64,000 bases of DNA, from positions 2,306,847-2,370,846 of the forward strand of contig NZ_KV440953.1 in assembly GCF_001636425.1 (NCBI RefSeq). Direction: 5' to 3'. This DNA is from Heyndrickxia acidicola (GTDB lineage Bacteria; Bacillota; Bacilli; Bacillales; Bacillaceae_C). This document shows, in pieces, positions 54,617 through 62,523 of the stretch (position 1 is its first letter; each line of letters starts with the position of its first letter). The notes under the pieces are model-generated. The model searched no databases and was not told the DNA's origin. It saw only the letters and a program-made list of their open reading frames with translations. Position numbers and translations under genes: made by a program.

Positions 54617-55321
54617 CTAATCAAAGCTTGCTTCAATAAACTGTTCAAAAAGTCTCTTGGAAATGATGTCGCCATTCACTGCTAAATTTTCCGGGTGCCA
54701 TTGGACTCCAAGTACAAATTTGTGTTCTTTGCTTTCAATTGCCTCAATGATGCCATCAGAAGACCAGGCCGTCACAATGAAGGGTTTAGGAACCTTTCGA
54801 ATTGCCTGGTGATGAAAAGAGTTTACTTTAAAATGGGTTTGCCCCGCCACACATGCAAGTATACTTTGCTCAACTACATTTACAGAATGCGACAAATGCG
54901 TTCTTGCTGCCTTCTGTTTATGCTGAAGGATAGGGTTTGATGCTTGGCTAAAGATATCCTGATACATATCTCCGCCTGCGGCCACATTTAAGACTTGGAT
55001 TCCCCGGCAAATGGCAAGCACAGGTTTATCTATTTCCAGCATCTCCTTGACCAGCTGCAGCTCTAAGCTATCCCTGCCTGGAGAAATTTCACCAAGTCCC
55101 TGAATAGGTTCTTCTCCAAAAAAGGCAGGATCAATATCTCCTCCACCGCTTAGCAATAAACCATCTATGGTTTCAGCTATCTGTCTTACGTTCTCATCAA
55201 TGCCAATCGGCAGAATAACCGGAACACCGCCATTTTGTATAACAGCCTGCGGATAATCATTTGAAAGAATATGCTTGGAGTTTAAGTCTACATCTGATGT
55301 GATACCAATAATTGGTTTCAT
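54617..55321 (-). CDS. Gamma-glutamyl hydrolase-type class I glutamine amidotransferase (C26)
   Basis: 234 aa. The triad is visible: nucleophile in LAICRGIQVLNVA (Cys about 105) and GVQWHPENLA (His, Glu, about 208-212). The PuuD-like family splits gamma-glutamyl amide bonds, for example in gamma-glutamyl-GABA. GGGAG precedes two adjacent ATGs; the second has better spacing. First gene of the pair with the M19 dipeptidase. Confidence 0.85.
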   Translation of the reverse strand: MKPIIGITSDVDLNSKHILSNDYPQAVIQNGGVPVILPIGIDENVRQIAETIDGLLLSGGGDIDPAFFGEEPIQGLGEISPGRDSLELQLVKEMLEIDKPVLAICRGIQVLNVAAGGDMYQDIFSQASNPILQHKQKAARTHLSHSVNVVEQSILACVAGQTHFKVNSFHHQAIRKVPKPFIVTAWSSDGIIEAIESKEHKFVLGVQWHPENLAVNGDIISKRLFEQFIEASFD

Positions 55322-55353
55322 CATTCACTCTCCCACTTGTTTAGTTTTCTGAA

Positions 55354-55671
55354 CATATGGTATGCAGTCCTCTTACGCAAAGTCTGCTCTTGCATAGATT
55401 GTTGCCCGCGTATAATGGACGATCCAGTATTTTGTCTGTCTTCGCAGGAAGCTTTTAGCCCACTATTCATAAGCCTGCACACTAATCTACTTTTTTTTAT
55501 TTTTAGCATAGGCTGTTTTTGCAAAAAGTGTTTTCACGTGCAAAGGATCAATCCGTATGTTGTCTGTCTTCTTTGCATCTTTTCGTTATCTATTCAAAAA
55601 TTTATTACTTAAACCAGATTTTTAATTATTTTTTGTGTTAAACAGCTAAAAGGTTTACGAAAGAGCCTTCG
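55354..55671 (+). repeat. Two family-3 elements in tandem
   Basis: A truncated copy (about 55365-55490: GCAAAGTCTGCTCTTGCATA, GATTGTTGCCCGCGTATAAT, AGTATTTTGTCTGTCTTCGC) is followed by a full copy, 55512-55671 (ATAGGCTGTTTTTGCAAAAA to GGTTTACGAAAGAGCCTTCG). The region up to 55821 has no gene. Confidence 0.75.
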
Positions 55672-55821
55672 CAATAGCTTTATCATCTTCTCATCATTAG
55701 TTTATGTTTTTACTGGTCTTTTTTACACCAAGGTTTATCAATCTTACTAAGAAAAAGCACTTGGCCCCCGGCAAATCCGTAACCCCAACTTAAAGACATG
55801 AGTGAAAAAAATTACGTAAAA

Positions 55822-55858
55822 AAAAGCAAAGGCTTAGTGCCATTGCTTTTTTATTTCT
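55822..55858 (-). terminator. Terminator after the 62-aa protein gene
   Basis: AAAAGCAAAGGC / GCCATTGCTTTT stem; T-rich on both sides. Confidence 0.7.
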
Positions 55859-55872
55859 TACCTTTATTTAAT

Positions 55873-56061
55873 TTATTTTTCATAAGGGTAATCAATGTGT
55901 ACACCATTTATCGCACCCGGTACATTTTCTCCCTCCATGTCTTGCATATAGCTTTCAAATTCTTTTTTTAATTTTTCAGGTGCCTCAGGTTTAAGATGCC
56001 AATTACCTGGTTGATCTACAAAATAGGGACTGTCCATAAATTCTGGCCGGATATCGGTCAT
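55873..56061 (-). CDS. Small soluble protein, unknown
   Basis: A 62-aa Pro-rich, acidic protein (MTDIRPEFMDSPYFVDQPGN, then PEAPEKLKKEFESYMQDME and GVHIDYPYEK). AGGTGCAGGAG precedes the ATG. A good stand-alone gene with its own terminator, but I do not recognise the family. The spacer 56062-56419 shows no gene. Confidence 0.65.
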   Translation of the reverse strand: MTDIRPEFMDSPYFVDQPGNWHLKPEAPEKLKKEFESYMQDMEGENVPGAINGVHIDYPYEK

Positions 56062-56419
56062 ATCTCCTGCACCTTCTCTCCATTATATATAACTAAAAGA
56101 TCACAAAGGTTTAACTTCTAGAACTCCTATTCTTATCCGTACCCTTCTCTCTCTTTTTTAAGCACTTTTTTGTATGCTTTTTACAATCTTTGTTGTTAAT
56201 GGCGGCTTAAAAAGGTTTGGTGAGCAAGCCCATGAATATTATTAGAAACAGCTCTCACTCATATAGAAAGCTATTCAAGTAAAAACAAGCTTAAAGAGTC
56301 ATTTATAACTGGCTATCTGTTTTTGTTTTCATCCGACAATATATTCCATAATTTTTCTTTTCAAAGGAAATCAAGCTATAATGTAAAAGAGTATTATTTC
56401 GGAGATAAAGAGGGGCATT

Positions 56420-57370
56420 ATGATTAGAACGATTGCCATTACTAAAACGCATCAAATTGTAAAAGGAAAGCCAATTGAAGAAATTTTATCTGATGACTAT
56501 TTATGGTATTGGATTGACTTCGACCAGCCGGCTGAAGAGGAAATCGCAAAGCTTAGAAGTCCCCTTAATTTTCATCCATTGGCCATTGAAGATTGTATTC
56601 ACACTCTACAGCGACCCAAGCTGGATTATTATGATGAGTATACCTTTTTTGTCATGCACTGCATTCTCCCCTACAATCTGGAGAAGGAAGAGCTTAATCT
56701 TTTTTTAGGTGAAACCTATACTGTCACCTTTCACCATTCTGTTTCAAAGGAAATTGACGAAATATGGAACCGATTGGAAGCAGCAAAGGATGCAGCGAAA
56801 TGGGATCCTTACTTAATTCTATATCATGTCCTGGATAAAATTGTAGATAATTATTTTCCCATTATCTATCAATTGGAAGATGAGCTTAACCATATAGAAG
56901 CCAATTCAACAAAGCAGTCCATGGAGGACTTGCTCGAAGGCTTATTTGCGATACGCCATGATCTATTGGCAATGAGGCATTCCGTAACACCGATGAGTGA
57001 ACTAGTCTATCGAATGTTAAATTCCCATCGCTTAACTGGAATTAAGAAGAAAACAGCCTATTTCTCTGATATATATGACCATTTGCTTAAAATATCCAGT
57101 TTAATTGATGCGAGCAGAGAAATAACAGCTGACATCCGGGACAGCTATTTATCCATGAATGCACATCAAACCAATAAAGTTATGAAGGTACTCACAGTTA
57201 TCACGACCATCTTCATGCCATTAACACTCATAGCAGGAATTTACGGCATGAACTTCAAATATATGCCTGAGCTCGAATGGAAGCCTGGTTATTTTTTTAC
57301 CCTTGGCTTAATGGTTGTCATCTCGTCAGGCATGTGGTTATGGTTTACCCTTAAGGGCTGGTTTAAATAA
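56420..57370 (+). CDS. CorA-family magnesium transporter
   Basis: 316 aa: a large cytosolic N-domain and two C-terminal helices. The signature YGMNFKYMPE lies between them (about 274-283), giving the GMN motif required for Mg or Co transport. CorA forms a pentameric channel in the membrane. AGAGGGG precedes the ATG. B. subtilis YfjQ is a likely relative. Confidence 0.9.
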   Translation: MIRTIAITKTHQIVKGKPIEEILSDDYLWYWIDFDQPAEEEIAKLRSPLNFHPLAIEDCIHTLQRPKLDYYDEYTFFVMHCILPYNLEKEELNLFLGETYTVTFHHSVSKEIDEIWNRLEAAKDAAKWDPYLILYHVLDKIVDNYFPIIYQLEDELNHIEANSTKQSMEDLLEGLFAIRHDLLAMRHSVTPMSELVYRMLNSHRLTGIKKKTAYFSDIYDHLLKISSLIDASREITADIRDSYLSMNAHQTNKVMKVLTVITTIFMPLTLIAGIYGMNFKYMPELEWKPGYFFTLGLMVVISSGMWLWFTLKGWFK

Positions 57371-57409
57371 TTTTGTAAAATAATTTTTTATTGAGAGGTG
57401 GACGCAGTA

Positions 57410-58102
57410 ATGTATATTTCCTGTTTTGGCGACAGCATTACACGCGGGGTATCATATGCAAAAGGTCGGCTAAGAATCATTAAGCAAAATTACCCCTCCT
57501 TCTTACAGCAGTTGTTTCATACAGCACCGGAAATCATTATACAAAATAAAGGTGTTTTCAATGATAATTCAAATCTCCTAATTCAAAGGCTTGAAAAAGA
57601 TATCCTTCAAGAAAAGCCTGATTTAGTTCTCATTTGTATTGGAGGAAACGATTGTAACTTTAAATGGGATGAAGTAGCTTGTGCTCCTGATGACAAGCAT
57701 ATTCCTATTGTCCCCATTGAATCCTACATCAAAAATGTAAAAACCATTGTGAGCAAAATCAGGGACAAAGGCATTGCTCCTATTCTAGTAACACTTCCGC
57801 CTCTTGACCCCACAAGGTATTACCGCTTCATTTCCAATACTCACGGAAATGCTATCAGCCACTGGATTAGCTTAGTTGGAGGAATTGAGCATTGGCATGG
57901 ACTTTACAATCGAAGCCTTAATGCTCTCATTCAGCAGATGAATGTTATGAGTATTGACGTACGCAGTGCTTTAAAAAAAGCAGGAGATTTAAAAGGCTTG
58001 ATAAGTGATGATGGAATTCATCCAACACCTGAGGGGTATTCCGTTATAAGCCAAAAAATTCACAGCGATCTCATTTCACGCATATTCCCTGCCTGCCTAT
58101 GA
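57410..58102 (+). CDS. SGNH/GDSL-type esterase or lipase
   Basis: 230 aa with intact catalytic blocks: CFGDSITRG (Ser nucleophile near residue 8), CIGGNDCNF and SDDGIHPTPEGY (Asp/His). No signal peptide, so probably cytosolic. The start is the ATG 8 nt after GAGAGGTGG; a GTG four codons before overlaps it. 39 nt after corA and maybe in the same transcript. Substrate unknown. Confidence 0.82.
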   Translation: MYISCFGDSITRGVSYAKGRLRIIKQNYPSFLQQLFHTAPEIIIQNKGVFNDNSNLLIQRLEKDILQEKPDLVLICIGGNDCNFKWDEVACAPDDKHIPIVPIESYIKNVKTIVSKIRDKGIAPILVTLPPLDPTRYYRFISNTHGNAISHWISLVGGIEHWHGLYNRSLNALIQQMNVMSIDVRSALKKAGDLKGLISDDGIHPTPEGYSVISQKIHSDLISRIFPACL

Positions 58103-58103
58103 T

Positions 58104-58310
58104 AAGAAAAGCGGAGGCGCCTGGCTCATCGGCGTACGGATTTCAGAGTCTCTGACTGAGATAAAGGAAACACAGCGAGGTCTTTTACGAGCTGATGTTG
58201 ACTTATCGTAGGGAGGGGACGCAGAAATCCGCTAGCCGATAGGCGCTGAAGCTGGACACTAAGAAAAGCGGAGGCGCCTGGATCATCGGCGTACGGATTT
58301 TAATAAAACA
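58104..58310 (+). repeat. Two family-2 elements (one full, one truncated)
   Basis: The full copy (58104-58257) runs from GAAAAGCGGAGGCGCCTGGC to GATAGGCGCTGAAGCTGGAC; 8 nt on, a truncated copy starts GAAAAGCGGAGGCGCCTGGA. Same full-plus-truncated arrangement as at 17818-18055. Confidence 0.8.
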
Positions 58311-58330
58311 TTTTATACTTTGTTATCCTT

Positions 58331-58366
58331 TTAAAAAAGACTGCACCCAAGGCTGTCTTTTTTAGT
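58331..58366. terminator. Two-way terminator
   Basis: AAAAAAGAC and GTCTTTTTT stem, T-rich on both strands. Serves the SGNH gene and the convergent small gene. Confidence 0.75.
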
Positions 58367-58375
58367 GAATTGATA

Positions 58376-58534
58376 TTATTTTTTATGCCTATTTTCAATA
58401 TATTTGTTTCTTTCTCCTCCATCAGCCAGTTCTTCTGCGAACTCTGCATTTCGTTCATCCTTTTTCTTGCCGAACTTTAGCGTGTCTTCTCCAAGATTAT
58501 TGTTTGTAGCCGCCTCTTCATTCCACTTTTTCAC
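58376..58534 (-). CDS. 52-aa charged protein, unknown
   Basis: GTG start 8 nt after GGAGGAG; the product begins MKKWNEEAATNNNLGEDTLK and continues FGKKKDERNAEFAEELADGG. It is rich in Lys, Glu and Asn and has no membrane segment. The EFAEELAD stretch faintly recalls YfhD-type small spore proteins, which is not enough for a name. Confidence 0.55.
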   Translation of the reverse strand: MKKWNEEAATNNNLGEDTLKFGKKKDERNAEFAEELADGGERNKYIENRHKK

Positions 58535-58655
58535 TATTTCTCTCCTCCTGAACATAAAACATTACCTGCCTGTCTCCTTTATTGTCCATGGAAGAGATTT
58601 ATTTATACATAATTAAATATAAGCTGTAATTCTGAATGATGAACGGACTCCCTTA

Positions 58656-58692
58656 GTGCCTAATTTACCTTGAAACAAATTAGGCATTTTTA
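58656..58692. terminator. Hairpin at the end of the SOD gene
   Basis: TGCCTAATTT / AAATTAGGCA 10-bp stem, 10-nt loop, TTTTTATT tail on the plus strand. Confidence 0.7.
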
Positions 58693-59241
58693 TTGCTTGG
58701 GCTGATTTTGAAATTGAACCTTCCTTATGATGCCGCATCCAAGTCTCCTGCCAGCATCCCCTGCAGGCTGAGTACGGTAGTCATCGGGGCTTTCATGAAT
58801 GATAACTGATTTCCCAATAACTTCCTCTACTGTAAATTTATTTGTAAAGAATGACATCCTTGCATAGCCATTATTTGAAAAAAGAGCTGGAAAATCTCCT
58901 GCATGGTTTCCATGCGGCTGGTTATGAGGATTCCAGTGCCCGCCTGCTGCCTCGAAAGGTGTTTGAGGATCTCCTACTTCACAAGTCCCATTTTCATGAA
59001 TATGGAAGCCATGAGGCCCTATTGGTTTTTTTCCGTCTTTTGCAGGCTGGTAGGCCGGAAGTCCAAATACTTCTGCAAAAACCTCTGTTCCATGAGGGTT
59101 TTCCATAAAAAAGACATTACCCTGAAGCTGACTGGCTAAGGGTCCTCCTGTAATTTTTGCAAGAGCTACCGTAGACGGGGCTCTGAATGGTACGTATGAA
59201 GGCGTAGGGTAATAATAGTATCGATTATGATAATTAACCAT
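58690..59241 (-). CDS. Cu/Zn superoxide dismutase-like protein without a signal peptide
   Basis: 183 aa. All metal ligands appear: GFHIHENGTCE, GGHWNPHNQPHGNHAGDFPA, and SVIIHESPDD; the catalytic-site Arg is in AGDAGRRLGCG. The N-terminus (MVNYHNRYYYYPTPSYVPFR) is Tyr-rich with no signal or lipobox, unlike B. subtilis SodC (YojM), which is a lipoprotein. A spore-coat location would fit such a head. The start is the ATG after GAGGG; an upstream ATG is too close to it. Confidence 0.85.
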   Translation of the reverse strand: MVNYHNRYYYYPTPSYVPFRAPSTVALAKITGGPLASQLQGNVFFMENPHGTEVFAEVFGLPAYQPAKDGKKPIGPHGFHIHENGTCEVGDPQTPFEAAGGHWNPHNQPHGNHAGDFPALFSNNGYARMSFFTNKFTVEEVIGKSVIIHESPDDYRTQPAGDAGRRLGCGIIRKVQFQNQPKQ

Positions 59242-59318
59242 CGTGAACATCCCTCCCTATTTAGTGCATCTGCCTAAATAATATGAAAGGATGCTTATCC
59301 ATGTGAGTTTGATTTTAG

Positions 59319-59516
59319 GTCTGTTAATCCTGAGTGTCGTTGTCCGCTCAGGCACTTGTTTTTCAAAGCAGGAGTCTTATGTATCAGCTCTAAACAACAT
59401 GAGCATAAATCTATATTTTGTCTGCCTTCAAGGCAATTTTTGGTTAGTAATTCACAGGTTTTACGACCGAACCTGTGAATATTATCAAATAGTACTAAAG
59501 TTTACGAGAAGAGCCT
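59319..59516 (+). repeat. Family-1 remnant fused to a truncated family-3 element
   Basis: GTCTGTTAATCCTGAGTGTC and AGCAGGAGTCTTATG (family 1) run into ATAAATCTATATTTTGTCTG and the right end AGTTTACGAGAAGAGCCT (family 3). Confidence 0.65.
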
Positions 59517-59549
59517 AAGTCATGCATTTAGTCTTGCCTGCGGTCTTCT

Positions 59550-60218
59550 TTAATCCACTTCAAGATATTTGCTTCCTTCTCTGATAGTGAGCCTTGGCAG
59601 TTCATTTTTCTCAATAAACATTTGAACAGACTCAGGATTTGTTTTTGAATACTCCCTTAAAGTCCAGCCCATTGCTTTCTGGATAAAAAATTCCTTGCTG
59701 TTTGCATTTAATAGGATGTTTCTATATAGGCGTTCTTCATCTGTATTGCCTTTGTACTTAAGCTGAAATAAGATAGCTGTCCTCCTCAGCCACATATTTT
59801 CATCCACCGCCCACTGATCAATTTGCTCTATCAGCTCCGGGAAACGCGAAGCAAGCGTCCCTATAAAGTTAGAAGCCAGAGGATCAACGGTATCCCACCA
59901 TGACTTGCTTGTAATGAAGCTCATCAACAATGCCAAATGAGAAGGATCCAGCTTTCTCAGAAATTTCGATCCGTAATCCAGTGCTGCATATTGATATTCC
60001 CGTTCAGAGAGTCTCCACACTTCCTTCACAAAATCAACGTAGAAATCTTTTTTAAGGATTCCTGTTTTTAAATAAAACTCCTTCATCAGATCCCTTCTTA
60101 CAGGTGCTTTAATTCCCAAGAATATAAAATGGTTCTTCATATACTTTTCCATTGAGGCTGCATTCTCTTTATTTGCCCGCTCTTTAAACAAACTTTTCAA
60201 TACTTCTATATCTCCCAC
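59550..60218 (-). CDS. DNA alkylation repair enzyme AlkD-like
   Basis: 222 aa, all-helical HEAT-like fold of the AlkC/AlkD glycosylases, which remove N3- and N7-alkyl purines. Visible blocks: FLGIKAPVRRDLMKEF (about 31-46), SKSWWDTVDPLASNFIG, and RRTAILFQLKYK near residue 145. The start is GTG, 8 nt after AAAGGAG. Single gene. Confidence 0.85.
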   Translation of the reverse strand: MGDIEVLKSLFKERANKENAASMEKYMKNHFIFLGIKAPVRRDLMKEFYLKTGILKKDFYVDFVKEVWRLSEREYQYAALDYGSKFLRKLDPSHLALLMSFITSKSWWDTVDPLASNFIGTLASRFPELIEQIDQWAVDENMWLRRTAILFQLKYKGNTDEERLYRNILLNANSKEFFIQKAMGWTLREYSKTNPESVQMFIEKNELPRLTIREGSKYLEVD

Positions 60219-60277
60219 GCTTTTTTCTCCTTTTTTGGTTTGTTTTACTGTATTCTATCGCTCTTCATAATGACACA

Positions 60278-60315
60278 GAAAAGGCTCTAGATCCTTAACT
60301 AGAGCCTTTACAGAT
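60278..60315 (-). terminator. Hairpin after the V4R-STAS gene
   Basis: AAAGGCTCTAG / CTAGAGCCTTT 11-bp stem with an 8-nt loop; weak T tail on the minus strand. Confidence 0.65.
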
Positions 60316-60324
60316 ACCTCTATT

Positions 60325-61362
60325 TTATTGTATTTTCCTTCCTTGCTGTGATAATGCAAAATAAATACCATACTGTAAATTAGTAAAGCAATGAAATTTT
60401 GAAAGGTTAAAGTTCGTCTCCGTAATAGCAATCCCTAGCTGCGGAGAAATTCCTACAAGAATGGTCTGAGTACCAATCAGGGAAGCTGATGAAGCGAGTT
60501 TGTTGAGAAATTCAATAGTATACTGGCTAATTTCCTTATTTAAACCTGTTAAATCCAGTATTAAATACTCTGCACGATACTTTGGAAGGTTAAAAAGAGT
60601 AGTCTGGATCAAATCCTCTGAACGGTTCTCATCATATTTTCCCAATAAAGGGACGACAACAATTCCTTCGAGAACGGGAATGATGGGGGAGGAAATTTCT
60701 TTTACCAGTTCATTTAACTCCTGAGTCCGCTCATCAACGAGTCTTTCAAGAGAGATAATCTGCTGTGCCTGCTCCTTTCTTGCCAAGTCATGTATATTTC
60801 GCTCAATTGTTTGTTCTGATGGAAAAAATTCAAATTCGCAATAGGGTTCCCCTTCAATTTGACTCTTGTTAACACGATACCAAATATTCATTCCATACAG
60901 ACCGGTCAGCATTCCTGCAAAATGTCCAGGTATAAATGTACCGTATTGTTCTTTTCCTTGTGCTTTATTAATTTGGTATTCCCAGCTGTCTTTCATTTGA
61001 ATGATTGCCTTATTCTCTTTTTGGCAAATGCTTTTAACGGTGATCTTGCCCCATCCGGCGGATGCATATGTATTAGGAAGAACTTCCGCTACCTCTTTAA
61101 TGGAAAAATTTTGGCTTTTAAAATAATCCCCTACCACAATTCCCTGCCTAAAACCTGTTGTTTCCAAAACGATTCGCGCAGATTCATGGCCAGACACTTC
61201 TTCAATCGTATCAAAAAAAGATTTCATAGCACTGGAAATCCAAAATAGAACAGCCGCTTCTCCTTGGAAGTTGAAATTGCCTTCCTCCGTATTCCAGGAA
61301 AAGTTTTGTCCAGCTACAGTTACCTCTGTTATTATTTTACCTTTACTCAACTCTTCTTCCAT
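60325..61362 (-). CDS. V4R-STAS sensor, RsbR-type
   Basis: 345 aa. The N-terminal half matches the V4R/small-molecule-binding region (GHFAGMLTGLYG, EPYCEFEFFPSEQTIERN; about 60-200). A linker helix follows, then an RsbR-like STAS domain (EISSPIIPVLEGIVVVPLLG, AEYLILDLTGLNKEIS, IGTQTILVGISPQLGIAIT; about 230-340). Ser is found where RsbRA has Thr171, and Ala where Thr205 would align. It probably feeds a stressosome or sigma-factor partner switch, but no rsbS or rsbT lies nearby. The ribosome site GAGAGG is rather far (12 nt). Confidence 0.8.
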   Translation of the reverse strand: MEEELSKGKIITEVTVAGQNFSWNTEEGNFNFQGEAAVLFWISSAMKSFFDTIEEVSGHESARIVLETTGFRQGIVVGDYFKSQNFSIKEVAEVLPNTYASAGWGKITVKSICQKENKAIIQMKDSWEYQINKAQGKEQYGTFIPGHFAGMLTGLYGMNIWYRVNKSQIEGEPYCEFEFFPSEQTIERNIHDLARKEQAQQIISLERLVDERTQELNELVKEISSPIIPVLEGIVVVPLLGKYDENRSEDLIQTTLFNLPKYRAEYLILDLTGLNKEISQYTIEFLNKLASSASLIGTQTILVGISPQLGIAITETNFNLSKFHCFTNLQYGIYFALSQQGRKIQ

Positions 61363-61411
61363 TTACAGGTACATCCTCTCATTCTCTGTTTCTATTATAA
61401 AATTTATTTTT

Positions 61412-61791
61412 TTCTTGTTCCTGTTCATTTCCTTTTGGGGTACAAGATTGCCTCGGGATCCAGGGGGATTCCGAGGCACATACTCCTGCTGAGGTCTTCC
61501 CTAACTCATTTTCTATACAGGACTCTCGCGCCTTCCACTCCAATCAATCTAGTTTTACAATCTACATCGATTTTAAGAATACCTTTTTTTTATAAATTCA
61601 AACTTTCCAGATTGATGCTTTTCCTGCAGCTCCTTTGAGTCATTTGTGCATAAGCATGCTATTTAGGAAAGAATCTATACATTTTATTCTAATACACCAG
61701 GTAAAAATGTTCAAAAAAAAACCCATAGTCAGACAGTCTTTTTACCTATAAATCATTCAAAACCAATTATAAAAATTTCATACTATGCTTT
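61412..61791 (+). repeat. Family-1 element and empty spacer
   Basis: 61412-61565 carries GGGATTCCGAGGCACATACT, CCTGCTGAGGTCTTCCCTAA, ACAGGACTCTCGCGCCTTCC and CCAATCAATCTAG. The remaining part to 61791 has no gene. Confidence 0.6.
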
Positions 61792-62346
61792 TCATTTCAT
61801 ACTTTGCCAATGTTCACATGTAATGCTGTATAAATTGTGATGTTCCCATAAACCATTAATTTTCAGGTAATACTCCGAGAAACCGTCATATCGAAATCCC
61901 GCTTTTTCCAAAACTCGTATGGAGCCTTTGTTTCGAGGCAATACCGCTGCTTGTACCCTATGCAGCCCTGCAGATCCAAAGGCGAATTGAATAGCCAAAC
62001 GAACAGCTTCTGTAGTCAACCCTTGTCCATTATATTTCTCATCCAAGGAATATCCCATTGTACAGCTTTCCCACGCTCCCCAAACAACATTGCTCAAATT
62101 AACCCTTCCAATGAGCAGGTTACTGCTATTTAAGAAAACACCAAAGCCGTAGCCTAATTCCATTTCCCAATTCTCTTGCAGCTTCTTTAGTGCTTCCCGC
62201 TGGCCTTCTAGAGTGTAGAGCGATCTAGGAGCAATGGGTTCAAAAGGCTGAAAGAACTTACTATTACGTAGTTTAAAATCCAGTAATGGCTGAAGATCAT
62301 CCAATGTTAATTTTTGAATATAGATACGGTCAGAAACCAATCGCAT
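61792..62346 (-). CDS. GNAT N-acetyltransferase, RimJ/RimL type
   Basis: 184 aa with the GNAT core: WESCTMGYSLDEKYNGQGLT (acetyl-CoA loop, about 100-120) and PRNKGSIRVLEKAGFRYDGF (about 145-165). The family acetylates ribosomal-protein N-termini or other amines, here unknown. The start is the ATG after GAGGTGAG; a GTG three codons before overlaps this site. Confidence 0.85.
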   Translation of the reverse strand: MRLVSDRIYIQKLTLDDLQPLLDFKLRNSKFFQPFEPIAPRSLYTLEGQREALKKLQENWEMELGYGFGVFLNSSNLLIGRVNLSNVVWGAWESCTMGYSLDEKYNGQGLTTEAVRLAIQFAFGSAGLHRVQAAVLPRNKGSIRVLEKAGFRYDGFSEYYLKINGLWEHHNLYSITCEHWQSMK

Positions 62347-62523
62347 ACATCTCACCTCATGAAATTTTATTAAATGAACCTTCCTCTAAATTAACTGAGG
62401 ATACAATTATACTGTTACTGTTCTACGATACCACTCATCTATTGATTAACACGTATGAATTCTCTTTAAATTAAAAAAAAGGACGTATCCAAAACACACG
62501 TCACTGTCCTCTTTAATAATTTT

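Noticed and set aside
55321-55524. 67-codon minus-strand frame upstream of the C26 gene
   Set aside because: It is made of family-3 repeat sequence.
60859-61248. 129-codon plus-strand frame over the V4R-STAS gene
   Set aside because: Antisense shadow of a gene with recognisable domains.
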